Shown here in pieces: positions 45,401-58,700 of a DNA stretch of 64,000 nucleotides (position 1 is its first letter; every line of letters starts with the position of its first letter). The stretch is taken from contig MU400567.1 in the NCBI GenBank assembly GCA_022578965.1, positions 1 through 64,000 of the forward strand. Direction: 5' to 3'. A model generated the notes under the pieces. It did not search any database, was not told the DNA's origin, and saw only the letters and a list, made by a program, of their open reading frames with translations. Source of the DNA: Xylaria sp. FL1777. Taxonomy: Eukaryota > Ascomycota > Sordariomycetes > Xylariales > Xylariaceae. Made by a program: the position numbers and the translations under genes.

Positions 45401-48400
45401 GAAGTAAGCAGTATATTTTTTTAGTGCAGCTTAGTAGTTCTAGAACTATTTTTTAATATTGTTTAGTACTACTTATAATAAGATTTTATACTTTTGTTTT
45501 CTTAAGATCTTAATAAAAAGTTTTATAAATAAATATGTAAAGCTAATTAGCTTTTTTTAAACTAAGATTATATTATAGCAAATAACCCTAAAAAACAAAA
45601 CAACTATATAAAACGTTTTAAAAAGTGCAAGTTTTTTTGCTATATAATCTTGTTTTAATATATAATTTAGCAAAATAGCTACAATTATTTTTTTGGTTAT
45701 TTTATCTTTTTTTTAAAAAAACTTTAATTAGTAATTTATAAAATGGCTACATTTTTTTATAACTTTATTAATGCTATTTAAAGTCTAGTTAACTTATTTA
45801 AAAAACAAATAAAAAAGCAATACTAAAAAAAGTTAGCAAAATGAAAAAATAACACATTTTTTTCTTGCAGTAAAAAGCTTACTTTAGTAAGTATAATCTT
45901 TAATATAAATACAGTTAGTAGCAAAAAAAGTGCCTTTTATAATTTTGCTTTAGTAGCAACTTTTTTAGGCTTAGCTTTTTTACTTATTAATAAGTGTTTT
46001 ATTTAATACTGCTTTAGTAATATTTTGCAAAACTTTTATAGCGCGTTAAATAATAACTTAACTAAAAATTAACTTTAGCTATACTTTAATAATATTAGCA
46101 ACTTAAGCAACAAAATAAAGTTTATTATTAAAACAATAAAAAAAATAAAAAGCAATAATAAAAACTATACTAACTTTTATAAACAGTTGTTTAGTTTTAT
46201 TAAAAAAATGATTATTTTTACTGTTTTTTTACTAATAGCATATTTTATTGCAATTATTTTTAAAGCAAAAATATTAAACTTATGCTTATTTTTTGTTTTG
46301 TTTTAAAACAGTTCTACAAAGCGCAATATATTATATAAGCTTTTTAGTTGCTTTATTAATAATAACCTTAAAAAGAACAAAAAAAGCAGTAAAAAGAATT
46401 TAACTGTTTTTATTACTATAGTTAGCATTGCAAGCAATAGCTTAAACTTAATACGCGCTAATTATATTATTATAGTTAAGCTTTCATTTTTTTTATTTAT
46501 TAAAGCTTAAGCTTTTTATTGCGTATATTATATAAGTTAACAACTAATAATACACTTTTATATTTTTTGCAGCAAATAAAACCTAGCTAAAAAAATTATT
46601 GTTTAGCGTTTTACTATGCGCTAAAATCTTCTCGAAAATAATAGTATTATATAGGACTTTTTTTTTTTTAAGTTAAACTAATTCTTTTTGTTTTAATTGC
46701 ATTTTCTATTAGCTATACTATGTTTTATTACCTTAAACAAAAAAAAAAAAGAAAAAAATAAAAAAAGCATAAAAAAAATATCGATGTTTTAACTTATAAA
46801 AAAGGAATAAAAAAGCATAATTACATGTAAGCTATTTTATGTTGTTTTTATACTGCATGTGCAGTGCTAAACATTTTATACTTTTAACCCTTTTAATAGT
46901 AGTTTATATGCTATATTTTAAGTTGCTTTAAATTGTCTTAATATAAGCAGCAAGCAAAGCTATATAGCTAACTTTTTTAACTATAACTTAGCTTAAAAAA
47001 AGCTATTATATAACGTTAATTTAACTATATATTTTGCTTTAGCTTTAGCTATATAATTTTGCTAACTTATTTAGCTTTAATAATAGTTTTATATATAATT
47101 ATTTTAAATAATAATAGTTTATTTAAACTAACTATTTATTTAATAAACCTAATATTATAGTAGCTAAAATACTAATAAATAAGTTCTTGTTTTATATAAA
47201 TACTTTAGTAACTATAGATTTAATTATAATTACTATACGCATTAAAACAAGAACACTAATAATAATAACCGAAATTTCTTATTTTGTAAAAAAACAAATT
47301 TTAATAAAAACCAAGATTGCTTACGTTTAATAGTAAACAAACATAAAACTATGTTTTAAATGCTAGCGCTACTTTAGTAGCCTTTATATAAGGGCTGCTT
47401 TTATTTTGCCGTACACACGTTTAGGTTTTCTTTTTGTTATTTTACTTTTTTACTTTTTATAAAAAAAGTAGGTTTTTAGTAGTAATTAGGAAGTTCTTTA
47501 GCTTTTATACTATATACTTAAGGCCTTTAATAAATAGCTAGCTATAGCTTTTTTGTTTTAATAGCATACCTATAAAAACCTTAAGAATATTAGCTATATA
47601 AAACCTTATATAAAGCGTGAGTATAAAGTGCTACTACTAAAAAATCACTTTTGTAAGTAGTAAAAAAAGGAGCTAGTGAAGCAAATATTAACATACCTAT
47701 AGCTAATAAAAGCGGGCATACAATTATAAATATGCCTATAAAGCGTATTATAAAGGTATTCCTGGTTTAATAAATAAGTAATTTATATAATAATACAACT
47801 TAATTAATTAGCTTACTATAGCGTTGCTTTTTTAACAATTAAGAGTTTTATACGTTTTTAGAGCTTATATTAAGCGTATTTATAAAAAAAAAGCAGCCCG
47901 AATAGTACTAAAGTTAATCTTAAAAGCTAATCTAACTAGCTTAAATAAGCTAAAAGACTTTTATTAAAAATAAAGAGTTTTAAGTAAAGGCTTAATATTT
48001 AAGCCTTTAAGAGTTTATAAAACCAAATAATAAACTTTTATAGCTTTTAAAACTAATAATACTACTAATATTAAAGTATTTAAAGCTAACAACTTTACGA
48101 TTAACAAGATTTAGGTTAGCAGTAATTGCTACTTATAAAAAATATAATGCAAACAGCTTAGCAATTTTAGCGTTAAACCTTTTAGCAAAAAAAACAGCTG
48201 CATATAGCATAAATTAAAACATATATATGCATTAATGTAAAAAGTATATAAAACACTATTAATAAGTCCAAGATTTATAGAAATAAATAATTAATATAAT
48301 ATTACTAGAATACTAAAAAACAACTTAAAAGGTTAATTAATTTTTTAATTAATAGTATAACTTCTTTTATTAACTAAAAAGTTATATAGCATTGCTATTA

Positions 48401-48850
48401 CAAGCAAGTTTACGCAAAAAATATATTAATTTTATTAATAAACTACTTAATAAAATACTAAAAAACCTTATAGCTTAAGCTACTAATTAGGTTAATATAA
48501 TCGACCTAGCAATTAAACATAAGAACACTAAACTTAGCGATACATACTTAATAATAATAAACTTTAAACAAACTTTTTTTAATATTTTTTCTAAATAAGT
48601 AATAGCTTTTAGTATTATTTACAGAACTAAATGTTAGGTAATATAGTTATATATAAACCCCTAAGGTTTATATAGTAAAATTAGTATATATATATAAGCT
48701 ATTTTTATTAACTACTATTAGGAAGCCTTAAGGGCTAATTGATTAACGTACTAACTATTAACCCTTTTATTACTTGTTATATAACCGCTAAAGCTATTTA
48801 TTTACTCCAAAATAATAACCTTTAATACTAGAATATATAACGGAGATATT
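42456..48850. other. AT-rich degraded transposon DNA with a possible Copia-like patch
   Basis: No LTRs or complete domains found. Around 44.27-45.0 kb on the plus strand a decayed frame resembles the gag-protease end of a Ty1/Copia element (a Cys/His patch followed by an I-I-L-D stretch near 44725), but the match is weak. Around 47.3-48.2 kb composition is less extreme, with short protein-like runs leading into the clearer Copia fragment that follows. Everything else is RIP-type sequence. Confidence 0.4.
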
Positions 48851-50014
48851 ACACACGGAGAAATTAGCGCTTAGCTTTAAAAATACGTATTGCAGCAGAT
48901 GTTATATAGCAAACTAAGCAAGCTTATAAAAAAAGCGTTTAGCGCTTTATTTAAAAACGCTAAACAAGTAAAAAAACTTAATAAACCGAAAAAAATGCTA
49001 AGAAGCTATTAAAGCTACTGCAGCAACTAAAAAAGCAAAAAAAACCTTACATTAAGAGAAAAATGTAATAAATCGAGCTTTTGCAAGCGGAATACGCTTA
49101 CTCTTTAAATTTGCAAAGCGTGTAAAATAAGCTATTATTAAGTATGTTAGTATATTTTCCTAAATAAAGCTCCTAAAAACTAGCACTTACGAAAAGAGAT
49201 TTTAAGCAAAATTAACGCTAATTTATTAAATAACCTAGATTTATTAAAAGAGTTAAAGGTTGCAAAAAAGCTAAAACGCAACAATAGCGAAAAAACAGGC
49301 GATTAACTAGTATAAAAGATCGCGTAATCTACGTTTAAAGCAGGCTTTATTGTTTAAAAAAAACTAACATACCCTTTAAAAAACTTAGCTATTTTTAATT
49401 TTAACAGCACACCTTACGTATTTAACAAAATAAGTTATTTTTTTAACGTTAGATTAGCTAATTTAGAAAACTTTCTTTATGCCAGAAATACAATGCTACA
49501 AATTAAAGCGTATAAAGAAGTAAATATAAAAGTTTAAAAACTTATAAGCCTAAAAATAATAAAACTATATAATTTAACATATGTTAAAAATATAGCTTTT
49601 GATCTAGTGTTTTAAAAGGCACTAAACTATTAAAGCTATTAGTAGTAAAATAAGCTTACTAATAATACTTTTAATTGCTTTAACAGATTAATTGCATGCT
49701 ATATAGCTAATAAATACAGTTAATTTGTGCTTAAATACTTATTTTTTTTATTTATAAAAGGAGCTTTTTATATTAGGAAAAACATTTTTACTTCGTATAC
49801 GAAAAAATAGCCCTTAAAAGAAAACCTAGCTAAATAGCATTTGTAGCTTAGCTATATAGGTGCTAAACCTTTTAATCACTTTATGGGCTAAATGTTAAGC
49901 ACAAAAATTAAAAGATTTGCAAATAATAAGATTTAAACTATAACGATTTATATATAAGCTAACATAATTAGCGCACAGATTACTTATAATAGCACTAAAA
50001 AATTAGCGCTTATT
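48850..50014 (+). pseudogene. Ty1/Copia gag-protease and pre-integrase relic
   Basis: A decayed plus-strand frame carries features of fungal Copia polyproteins. A protease-like region begins at about 49388; its expected Asp codon reads Asn (49397-49399) and neighbouring codons are also shifted by transitions. Segments typical of the region after the protease follow, and a decayed pre-integrase stretch lies at about 49.80-49.95 kb. Integrase core and reverse transcriptase are not seen, because the reading stops where a MITE-like inverted repeat begins at 50015. I place it as Copia from order and motif pattern only. Confidence 0.6.
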
Positions 50015-50324
50015 ACGTAAGTTATAGCTAAAAGTTTAAACCATTTTTAAAAATAAAGTATAGTATGTATATTTACCACTTACTGTAAGTACTTCTTAAT
50101 TAGAAAAAAAACGTTAATTCTTTTTAAACCGCTAATAGTTTAGCAACTTACGTTTTAGTTTAATAACAATCTATAAAGTAAAATATACGTTAGTTTTAAG
50201 CTGTTAGCAATTTAGCAAAAATTAACCCTTTTTTCCTAATTAAGAAGTACTTACTGTAAGTAGTAAATATATATACTATATATAATTTTTAAGGATAGTT
50301 TAAACTTTTAACTATAACTTACGT
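50015..50324. mobile_element. MITE-like element with ~105-bp terminal inverted repeats
   Basis: Bases from 50015 to about 50120 are the reverse complement of about 50222-50324 with few mismatches, mostly transitions. The outer ends are ACGTAAGTTATAG and its complement. About 100 bp of non-repeated sequence lies between the arms and there is no coding capacity. Similarity stops abruptly at both ends. The flanks (TTATT and ATAAG) do not show a clean target duplication. Terminal ACGTA recalls some fungal pogo/Fot1-type elements, but that is only a suggestion. Confidence 0.75.
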
Positions 50325-50600
50325 ATAAGGCCTACATATTTTGCTTTAACCTTTAATCTTTTTTCTTTTTTTATTTCTTTTTTTTTTAGCTTAAAATCTT
50401 TATTTATAGTATTAATACATTAGCTACTATGCTATTTAACTAATCGTAATACTATTTTAAGCTTACTTTTTTACTATTAAGCATTTATTAAATATATAAC
50501 TATTTATTACTTCATTATTAGCTAGTAACTAATAAATTAAGCTATTTTTTACCTTGGTTTAACACTTAACTTTAATTAGTGTAACTTAAAACTTAAAACC
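50325..50600. other. AT-rich spacer between MITE and Gypsy-C
   Basis: Contains a pyrimidine run (about 50367-50390) and, at the end, short AACTTAAAAC-type repeats (50584-50615). No LTR matching the 318-bp repeats further right was found here, so the start of Gypsy-C is unresolved. Confidence 0.4.
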
Positions 50601-53600
50601 TAAAACTTAAAGCACTTATGCTTTTTAGAAAACAAGACCTAGTTCTTATTACAAACTTAAGAAAATCTTAAAGATTAATATTTGTTATAGCTTTAAACTA
50701 TATACTCCTAAAAAACCCTACGCTTAATATATTTATACTTTTAGTAAAAAAAGAGTTAGTGTTTAAAAATGCATTAGAACTTAAAACTAAAAACCAAAAT
50801 ATGCTATTACTAAATAATATAGCAAAACCTAATAATTAGCTCTAGTAGTAGTTTATAAAGTTAGTCCAAGAACTGCAAAAAATGCAAGCTAAACTAAATA
50901 AGATTTATGCAGCAATACGTAAGTTACAAGCAAAAAAAAATTTAAACTGCCAAACGTAAAAGCTTTTAAGCAATAGCGCGTTTAAAAGTGCAAACTTTTA
51001 ACTTAGTAGTACAGCTGCTAAAAAAACATTCGAACTAATTAGCACTTTAATTAATAGTAAAAACGCTAAATATAAAAAAAAAGCAAAAGCTTAACTCTTT
51101 AACTTAAGCAAGTTTGCAAGCAACTAAAACAGCTTTAATAGTTAGCTATTAAACTTAGCTAATAAGCTTAAAAAAAACGTAAACACCTTTTATAATAAGC
51201 AAAGCTGTATGCGCTATATAAAAGCTTTTTTAAAAAGCAGAGCTGCTAAAGTTATAAAGTTCCGCTAAAATTATAAAACTCAAGACTTCACTAAGCTAGC
51301 GGAAATAATCCAAATGCTAAAAACTATTTACTTAATTTAAACTAAGCTACTAAAGATTAAGCAGTAATTGCTAAAATTATTAAATAATTAAAAGAAAACC
51401 TTAACTATAAACAATAAAAAAAATTAGCTTATAAAACATTAAACTAACTAATGCTGCTAAAGTTTTACCTGAACTTATTAAACTAAGAGAACATAGTTAC
51501 TATTAGTGCTACTGCGCTATAATAAACCTTTAATAGGAAAAAAATCTTATTTCCGAAAAAAAAAAACCTTAAATACGTAAAGCTAGTTCGAAGTTTAATA
51601 CTGCTTTAGCTAGTTTATTTAAAAGGCTTCTTTTTAAAGCAAAAAGCTAACAAATTACTGCTATATAAACTAAAACATAACGTTATTATAAAACCTTAAA
51701 ATAATTTTATAAGGTTTAGCTTACTAACTTATAAAACGCCTGTTTAGTACTTTTTTCTTAAAAAAGAAATAATAAACAAACTATTAGCTTAAAGCTTTAT
51801 TAAACTATATATAAATACAAACGTAGCATTAATACTTTTTATGCTTAAACTTTATTTAAACAAACAAAGATTTTGCATTAATTATTAATAAAAAAACTAA
51901 TACTTAAAAGATAAACTTATATTAACAGCTAACTTAAATAAAACTATGTTTAACTGTTGAAAAGCTACACGATTTGCTAAAGTTAACATTATTAAGGCTT
52001 TTTATTGTTTCTAAATAGCAATTGGCTTAGAATACCTTACCGCTTTTCGTACAAGACAAGGCGTATTCAAATAGCAAGTTTTACCTTTTGGACTAAAAGT
52101 TAAACCTGCTTAATAGCAAAGCTTTATTAACGCATAAATATAAGAACTGTTAAACCTGTTTGCTAGTACTTATGCTAACAATGTGCTAATATACTTAAAA
52201 ACTAAAAAAAAGCACTAAAAATAATGCAAAAAGGTTATTTATTGCTTAAGCTAAGCTAGCTTATAAAGTAATATTTATAAGTTACAATTTAACGTTACTA
52301 CTATTAAATACCTAAGTGTAATTATAAAAGCTAAAGTAAGAATTAAGATAAACTTTGCTAAAGTTAAAGCTATTATAAACTAAAAGTTTAAAAATTTAAA
52401 TAGAACTAAAACTATTAAGTCTTTTTTAAAACTATGCAACTTTGTTTGCATGTTTGTTTATTACGCTAGCAATATTGCAGTACTACTTAACTAATTACTT
52501 AAAAAAAACGCCCTGTTTAAAAAAAGACCTAAACAATAATAAGCATTCGAACGCTTAAAATAGCTAGCATGCAAAGCTTTTGTATTAACGTTTTTTTAAC
52601 TTAAACAACTTATTAAAGTAAAAACTAATGCTTTTTGTAATGCTACTAGCAGCGTTATTTAGTAGCAATAAAACAACCAAAAATAAAAGCTAGTAAAATA
52701 TTTTTTTAAAACTATAACTGCATTAAAAAAAGCATACTTTATTTAAAACTAAAAGCTACTAGCAGTAGTATAAACCTTAAAGCACTATTGCTTTAAACTA
52801 TTAAGCAGCAAATTTTTTATAATAACTAATTATTAAGCGCTACTATATTTTTTAAGCAAGCAAGTATTGTTTATATAATAAGTTAAATAAGCAAATTTTT
52901 TGTTAAACTTTAATATTATTTTTTAATACAAACTAGGCTAAAAAAACATAGTAGCTAACGTATTATTACGCAAAACAGCAAAGCTAACTACTATTAAAGC
53001 TAAAAAAGCCAAAAAACGCACTTTAGCAATAATTTTACTAAAGAGAATCAGAAAACTTATAGCTGCTATACAAGCTAAAATAACAGTGCTTTAAAAAGCT
53101 AACTTAGTAAACTTAATTAAGTTAAAGAACAAACATTAAAACTTAAGTTTAAACAATAACTAGTTAGTAGTACTTAAAGCTATTACTAATAGCAGAATAG
53201 CGTTATGTACTGCGCTAATTTATGAGGCTTATACCTTAAAAATTTTTGTGCATTTTAATTAAAACAAAACGATTAAAGCCTTAAAACAGGATTTTTACTA
53301 ATTAATACTTAAGCAAAACATACAAAAGTACGTTTGTAACTGTTATAACTATTATTGCAACAAACAATTCTAAAATAAAACCCTGGGTTTATTATACCTA
53401 TTATTAATACTAACAGCAGTATGAAAACATGTAGTAATTAATAGCAAAACAATGCTAAAAGATAAACATGGATATAATTATATATAAGCATTTGTTAATA
53501 AGTTTAGCAAATTTATTATTATAATACTAAAAAGAAAAACTAATAAAAGCGAAAATATTACAATTAAATATTATTAAATAGCTTATCGTTTTTTAGGAAT

Positions 53601-54486
53601 ACTAAACGTGTAAATCTTAAATAATATAGAACTATTTATATTAGCATTTATAGCTAAAATTAACGAACTTACAAAAACTAAGCACTAGTATAAAAATGCG
53701 TTGTACCTTTAAACGTAAAGCGCTATTAAATTTATTAACCAAAAGTTAAACCAGCAAATAAAATTCTATATTAACAAGTATTAAAACAACTAAAGCAACT
53801 ACTTACTAGCACTAAATTTTACATATAATGTTTTGTAGCATTTATTTATTAACATAATATCCTTAAAAGTAGCTATAAAAATTAAACCTTATAACTTGCT
53901 GTTAATAAAACTAATAAACTTTAAACTAATAACTAAGCTTAAACGTAAAGCACTAAAGCTTATTAAGTAAACATATAAAGTATAATAAATAGCATATAAA
54001 GTAGCTTTAAAAGCATAAAAAAAACAAAAAACATAAGCTAATAAAAAAAAACAACCTATAAACTTTAAAAAAAAAAACATAGTATTTTTGCTAAAAAAAG
54101 GATTTATTACATAAGCTTTAACTATAAGGCTAGACTTGCAGTTTATAGGACTTTTTTAAATTACAGAAAAGCAAGAACATAATTATATATTAAACCTTCT
54201 AGAGTTATACAAAATAAAGAACCTGTTTTATGTTAACTAGCTAAAAAAGGCAGCTAATAATTTGCTACTTTAATAAATCTAAACGCCACTTTTGCTTAAA
54301 AAAATTAACAAAGAACCTAAATTCAAGGTAAAACTTATTAAAAAATCAAAATTATATAGCAAAAACTATTAACTATAATATTAAGTCTTTTAAAAAAAAT
54401 ATAACTTAAATAATACTTAGTATTTAGCTAAAAACTTTAAGAATGCTTTAATAAAGTTTTAAAAGTTCTATAAATAACACCTAAAG
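50600..54486 (+). pseudogene. Gypsy-C gag-pol relic with chromodomain
   Basis: Unusually readable plus-strand Ty3/Gypsy polyprotein. A gag-like helical region lies at about 50.8-51.4 kb (repeated Q/K/L segments). Reverse transcriptase follows at about 51.75-52.35 kb, with T-A-F-R-T-R at about 52038-52055, L-P-F-G-L near 52083-52097 and the active-site pair reading Asn-Asn (52177-52182). RNase H is at about 52.53-52.87 kb and integrase at 53.28-53.85 kb, including a K-D-K-H-G-Y segment (about 53460-53477) and a F-V-N-K-F-S-K stretch after it. A chromodomain tail lies at about 54.34-54.47 kb (A-K-N-F-K-N-A-like end). Stops are fewer than in B1/B2. A minus-strand open frame at 53889-54080 is antisense to this region. 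Confidence 0.85.
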
Positions 54487-54804
54487 TATTATATGTATTA
54501 AACTAGCTAAACACTTTGTGTTATCTTTAAATATATAGTTCAGTAAAACACTAGAACTGTACTACGCTAAATTAAGACTTATTAAGATTGTTTTGTGTAC
54601 TAAAAGTAAAGCTATTTAGCTCTTGCAAATTTAAAACATATAAGCAAACCCCGGAGGTTAAAAAGCCTTAAACTAATTATATATAAACTTAAAAATAACT
54701 ACTATGCTTAGTAATAGCTCTAATAAAAAGCATGGACTTTTGCAGCTATAACAAATTATTATATGCAAAATAAAAAGTCAACCACTTAGTTTTAAGCTTT
54801 AACA
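54487..54804 (+). repeat. 318-bp LTR-like repeat, likely Gypsy-C 3' LTR
   Basis: Begins TATTATATG shortly after the Gypsy-C chromodomain and ends TTAACA. An inverted copy of identical length lies at 55215-55532. Ends are consistent with an original TGTTA...TAACA with a G-to-A change. No matching 5' LTR was found upstream of Gypsy-C, and flanking 5-mers (TAAAG, CTAGC) do not form a duplication. Confidence 0.7.
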
Positions 54805-55214
54805 CTAGCCCTTGTTATAGTATTTTATTTCTTTTTTTAACTTACTGCTGCAAGCTTTACTTTATGCTACTATTAATAATGCTAGCTTTAAGCATAATAC
54901 TTAAAAAAGAATTATAGAAATAAAGACTTTTCTTTAAGGCTTAAAGGTTAATATAAATCTTTATACTAGCGTATTAGCACGTAAAAGTTACTAAAAAGCT
55001 ATATTTAATGCAAAATGCTTAAGTATTGTAAAGTTAGCACATAGTAAGCAAGCAAGTAAAGCTATAAAGGCATAGTTAATAAAATAGCTATATTATTGCC
55101 TTAATAAAAATTGTAAGATCGCAGGAGAAAAATACCCTAAAAAAACAAGTTAATTAATAAGTTAAACAAAAAACAAAGAATTTATTATTGGAAGCTTTTA
55201 TAATAAAAGCTATA
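54805..55214. other. 410-bp segment between inverted LTR-like repeats
   Basis: A plus-strand frame from about 54845 to 55025 reads protein-like (basic and tyrosine-rich, R/K-x-Y patterns) with some stops; it may be a fragment of a Gypsy gag. No known domain assigned. Confidence 0.4.
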
Positions 55215-55532
55215 TGTTAAGGCTTAAAACTAAGTGGTTAACTCTTTATTTTGCATATAATAATCTGTTATAGCTGCAAAAGTTCATGCTTTTTATCGGG
55301 GCTGTTGCTAAGCATAGTAGCTGTTCTTAAGTTTATATATAATTGGTTCGGGGCTTTTTAACCTCCGGGGTTTGCCCATATGTCTTAGATTTGCAAGGGC
55401 TAAATAGCTTTACTTTTAGTATGCAAAACAGTTTTAATAAGTCTTAATTTAGCGCAGTATAGTCCTGGTATTTTACCGAACTATGCGTTTAAAAATAGCA
55501 CAAGGTGTTTAGCACGTTTAGCACGTGTAATA
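55215..55532 (-). repeat. 318-bp LTR-like repeat, inverted copy
   Basis: Reverse complement of 54487-54804 along the full 318 bp. This copy keeps more C/G (for example GGCAAACCCCGGAGG on its minus strand near 55358-55372), so it has been hit less by RIP. It is followed by a minisatellite instead of a recognisable Gypsy interior, so it may be a solo LTR. Confidence 0.72.
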
Positions 55533-55562
55533 GTAAAAATGTGGTTTATTATATCTTTTATT

Positions 55563-55738
55563 TTTATTGTACTTTTTATTTTTATTGCTGCTATTTATTT
55601 TTATTGCTGCTATTTATTTTTATTGCTGCTATTTATTTTTATTGCTGCTATTTATTTTTATTGCTACTATTTATTTTTATTGCTGCTATTTATTTTTATT
55701 GCTGCTATTTATCTTTATTGCTGCTATTTATTTCCGTT
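55563..55738. repeat. 19-bp minisatellite
   Basis: Eight units start at 55587, 55606, 55625, 55644, 55663, 55682, 55701 and 55720, each reading GCTGCTATTTATTTTTATT with single changes (GCTACT at 55663; a C in the unit at 55701). Degenerate units precede them. Because 19 is not a multiple of 3, all three plus-strand frames stay open and give the same cycling peptide (55505-55794). These frames are not genes. Confidence 0.93.
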
Positions 55739-55794
55739 TTATTTATGCATTTACTGCAACTAGGTTTAAGATTTTGTTAAAATACCGTTTTTAA

Positions 55795-58700
55795 ATAACT
55801 GCTTTAATTAAATAATAGTTAATTTTGCAATACGCTAATTATTAACGGCAAAGCTGTTTTGTAGTAAATATTTAAACATTTTTGCTAAGTATTTAAGCTT
55901 AAAGCAAATCTATAAACTATAAGCTATAACTAATAGGTTAGCTAAGGATAAATACTTATAATGGATTTCTATAACTAAACTTAAGCGCTTAGCAACATTG
56001 CTAAACATTCCATTTTTTATAACTTATTTTATAGTTTATATAATTTAATTACTTTTTTAAAAAGTATGTTAAATTAAGTTAAAACTTTTCCTTTAGAGGT
56101 ATATATATACTACAATATAAAAAAACGTAAGCTAATATATTGTTATATTTTTAGCTGCAAAATATTATTATTTATTATTTGTTCGTTTTTAAGCATTCTA
56201 TAATACTTAAAGCTATTATATATTGTTTAAATATGTTTATTTTTTATTATAACAACAGTAGCTTTAAACATTTGTAACAGCTTTTTTTTGCTAGTGCTTT
56301 TAGCAAGTATTTACTAAAATAGCGCTTGCTAAATTTTGCTTACTAACTAATGTTCTATATATTTAGTTCTGCAAGAAATATTTATAGCGCTATACATTTT
56401 GAATTTTCTAGCTTTTAGTATTACGTATACTATTTTGCGTTAATTATTTCTGCTTATGCTTAAGGTATTACAAGCATTAGTATTTTTTAATGCGCTTAAA
56501 ATATTGCTGATTTTTTTATGCTTTTCTGCTTTGCTTTAAATTATAAAAATGTACTAGTTGCAATTTTTAATTAAAAAAATGTAGATCAGCTAAAATTTCT
56601 AACTCTTTTATTTCTTTTTTGCTTTTTTGATTTTTTTGCTAATTAAGGGCTTAAAACAATTAATAAAAGTATTTAAACGTTTAAAAATATAATAACAAAA
56701 TTAAAACTAATGCTTTTGCAGCATTTTAACTATAAAATATTGCTGTTTATTAATTATTCTAGTTTTAAGCTTATAGTTAAACTAAGAAAAAGTTTTAAAA
56801 ATATAGTTATTAAGGTTAAATTACTACTTAATAGCAAAAGTATTTTAATTAAAGCTAACGTTACTAATATATGCTTAAGTAACTAGTTTAAAACTTTAAA
56901 CTTAATAAACAATATTTGAGCACTTTTTAAAAATAAGCAAACATACTTTTTGCAATATGCAAAAAAAAACTGCTACTAAAAAACCTGCTTAGTTTATTTG
57001 CAACCTACTATAAACAGCAAAGTTCAAAAATCTATTGCTTAGTTTAACATAAAATTTGTAGGTTTTAATAGGTTATTTAAACAATATAGCAAAAATTTAT
57101 ATTTAATTAGCTAAAAAGCCAAAAATTACTTTAATAGTACTAATATTAGTATTAATTATGCTAAAATCAAGGCTTATAAACTATTAAACTAGCTAATAGC
57201 AAAAAAAACAAAAAATAAATATAGCATTTATACTTTAGCTAGTTTATTACTAGCGCTTTAAACACAATTTTCCGATTACGTAATAAATACCTTTATTTGT
57301 TTAATAATCTTTCTTTAGTTCAAAAATAGAATTACTATAGTTATAGCAAATATTAGCTTATATTATAGCAACTAGCTTTGCTTAATCGAAGTACTAGTAG
57401 CTTAAGTAATAAATTAGTTATTTATAACTGCTACTAAAGCTTATTACTAGAACTATTTATGCATAAGCTTTATTAACAATAGTATTTTTAGCCTTAAGTA
57501 TATTTGCAAGATTGCTGCGATTTTTTTAAGTAATGTTTTTAACATATATATTTATAGTTCTAAATGCTAAAAAAAGACAAATTTTAGTAACTTGTAGGTT
57601 ATTAATTAGCAAAATATAAAAAAACGCATTAAAAAGTTAAACAAATTATATAAAAAAATAATAGTAACTTTAATAAAGCTAAATAGTAAGTAGAAAATAG
57701 CTTAAGTAACTTTATATAAGCTGCTTTAGTTTATTAACGTTTAAATTTCTTGCTTGCGTAATTACACTTTATGTTTGCAAAGCAGTTAGCTATTTTGCGC
57801 TTTAAGCAATTGTGTGCTATTACTTTTGCTTTCGCGAACTATTTATTTACTTGCTAATTTATGTATTAGTCGTTTTTTTTTTTCTTTTTTTTAGGCTTTT
57901 TTTCTTATTATTACTTCTGCTAGTTTATAGCTATTTTTCTTTATTTAAACTACTTTAAGCTATTTAATATTTACGCCTTTTATATTTATTCCTTTAATTT
58001 AAGTATGTGTTTTTTTTTTTAATCTGTTTTTTGTTAAACAGAACTATAGTAATGCTTTAGTGGTTTTTTTAAAGCTTGGTTAGCTTTTGTTGTATTTCTA
58101 GGCATTTTTATTATAGCTGCAGTTTTATTTACTTTTTTTTATTTATTTACTTTATTACATATTATTAATATTTTTGCTTTTGCTATTTTTTTTTACTGTT
58201 ATTTATATTGTGCATTATATGTTTAATTATTTATATGTTGCTTATATTTAATTGCGTGTTAGGTTTATAAATATAAATAACTTTATTATTATTACTAAAG
58301 ATCTAGTTGCTTTTATAAAAGTTTAATTAATCTTTTGTGTTGCACTTATTATAAGTTCTTTTTTTATTTGTATTAATGCTTTATGTTTGTTACTTTTTGT
58401 TAACATTACATTTTTTAGATTATTATTGAACTACTATATTAAGCAGTTCGCGCGTTAACATGTAAGGCTTTTTAACGTTTAAGTTGTTTTTTTTTGCTGG
58501 TTTTTGTGCTGCTAAGTTTTGCATTTTTGTTTATTTCGTTAAGCACGAGTTCAAAAATAAAAAGAATGTTAAAGTTAATTAGTATTATCCTAATTCGGAT
58601 AATAGATATGTTTAAACAATAAAACTAAATGGTTTGTTTTAAGCTTAAATTGTTTTTGCAGGTTTAATTCCTGCTATTATTAAGGGTTTCTAGTTATAGT

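Noticed and set aside
55505..55794. Three overlapping frames that look like a membrane protein
   Set aside because: Produced by the 19-bp minisatellite in all three frames.
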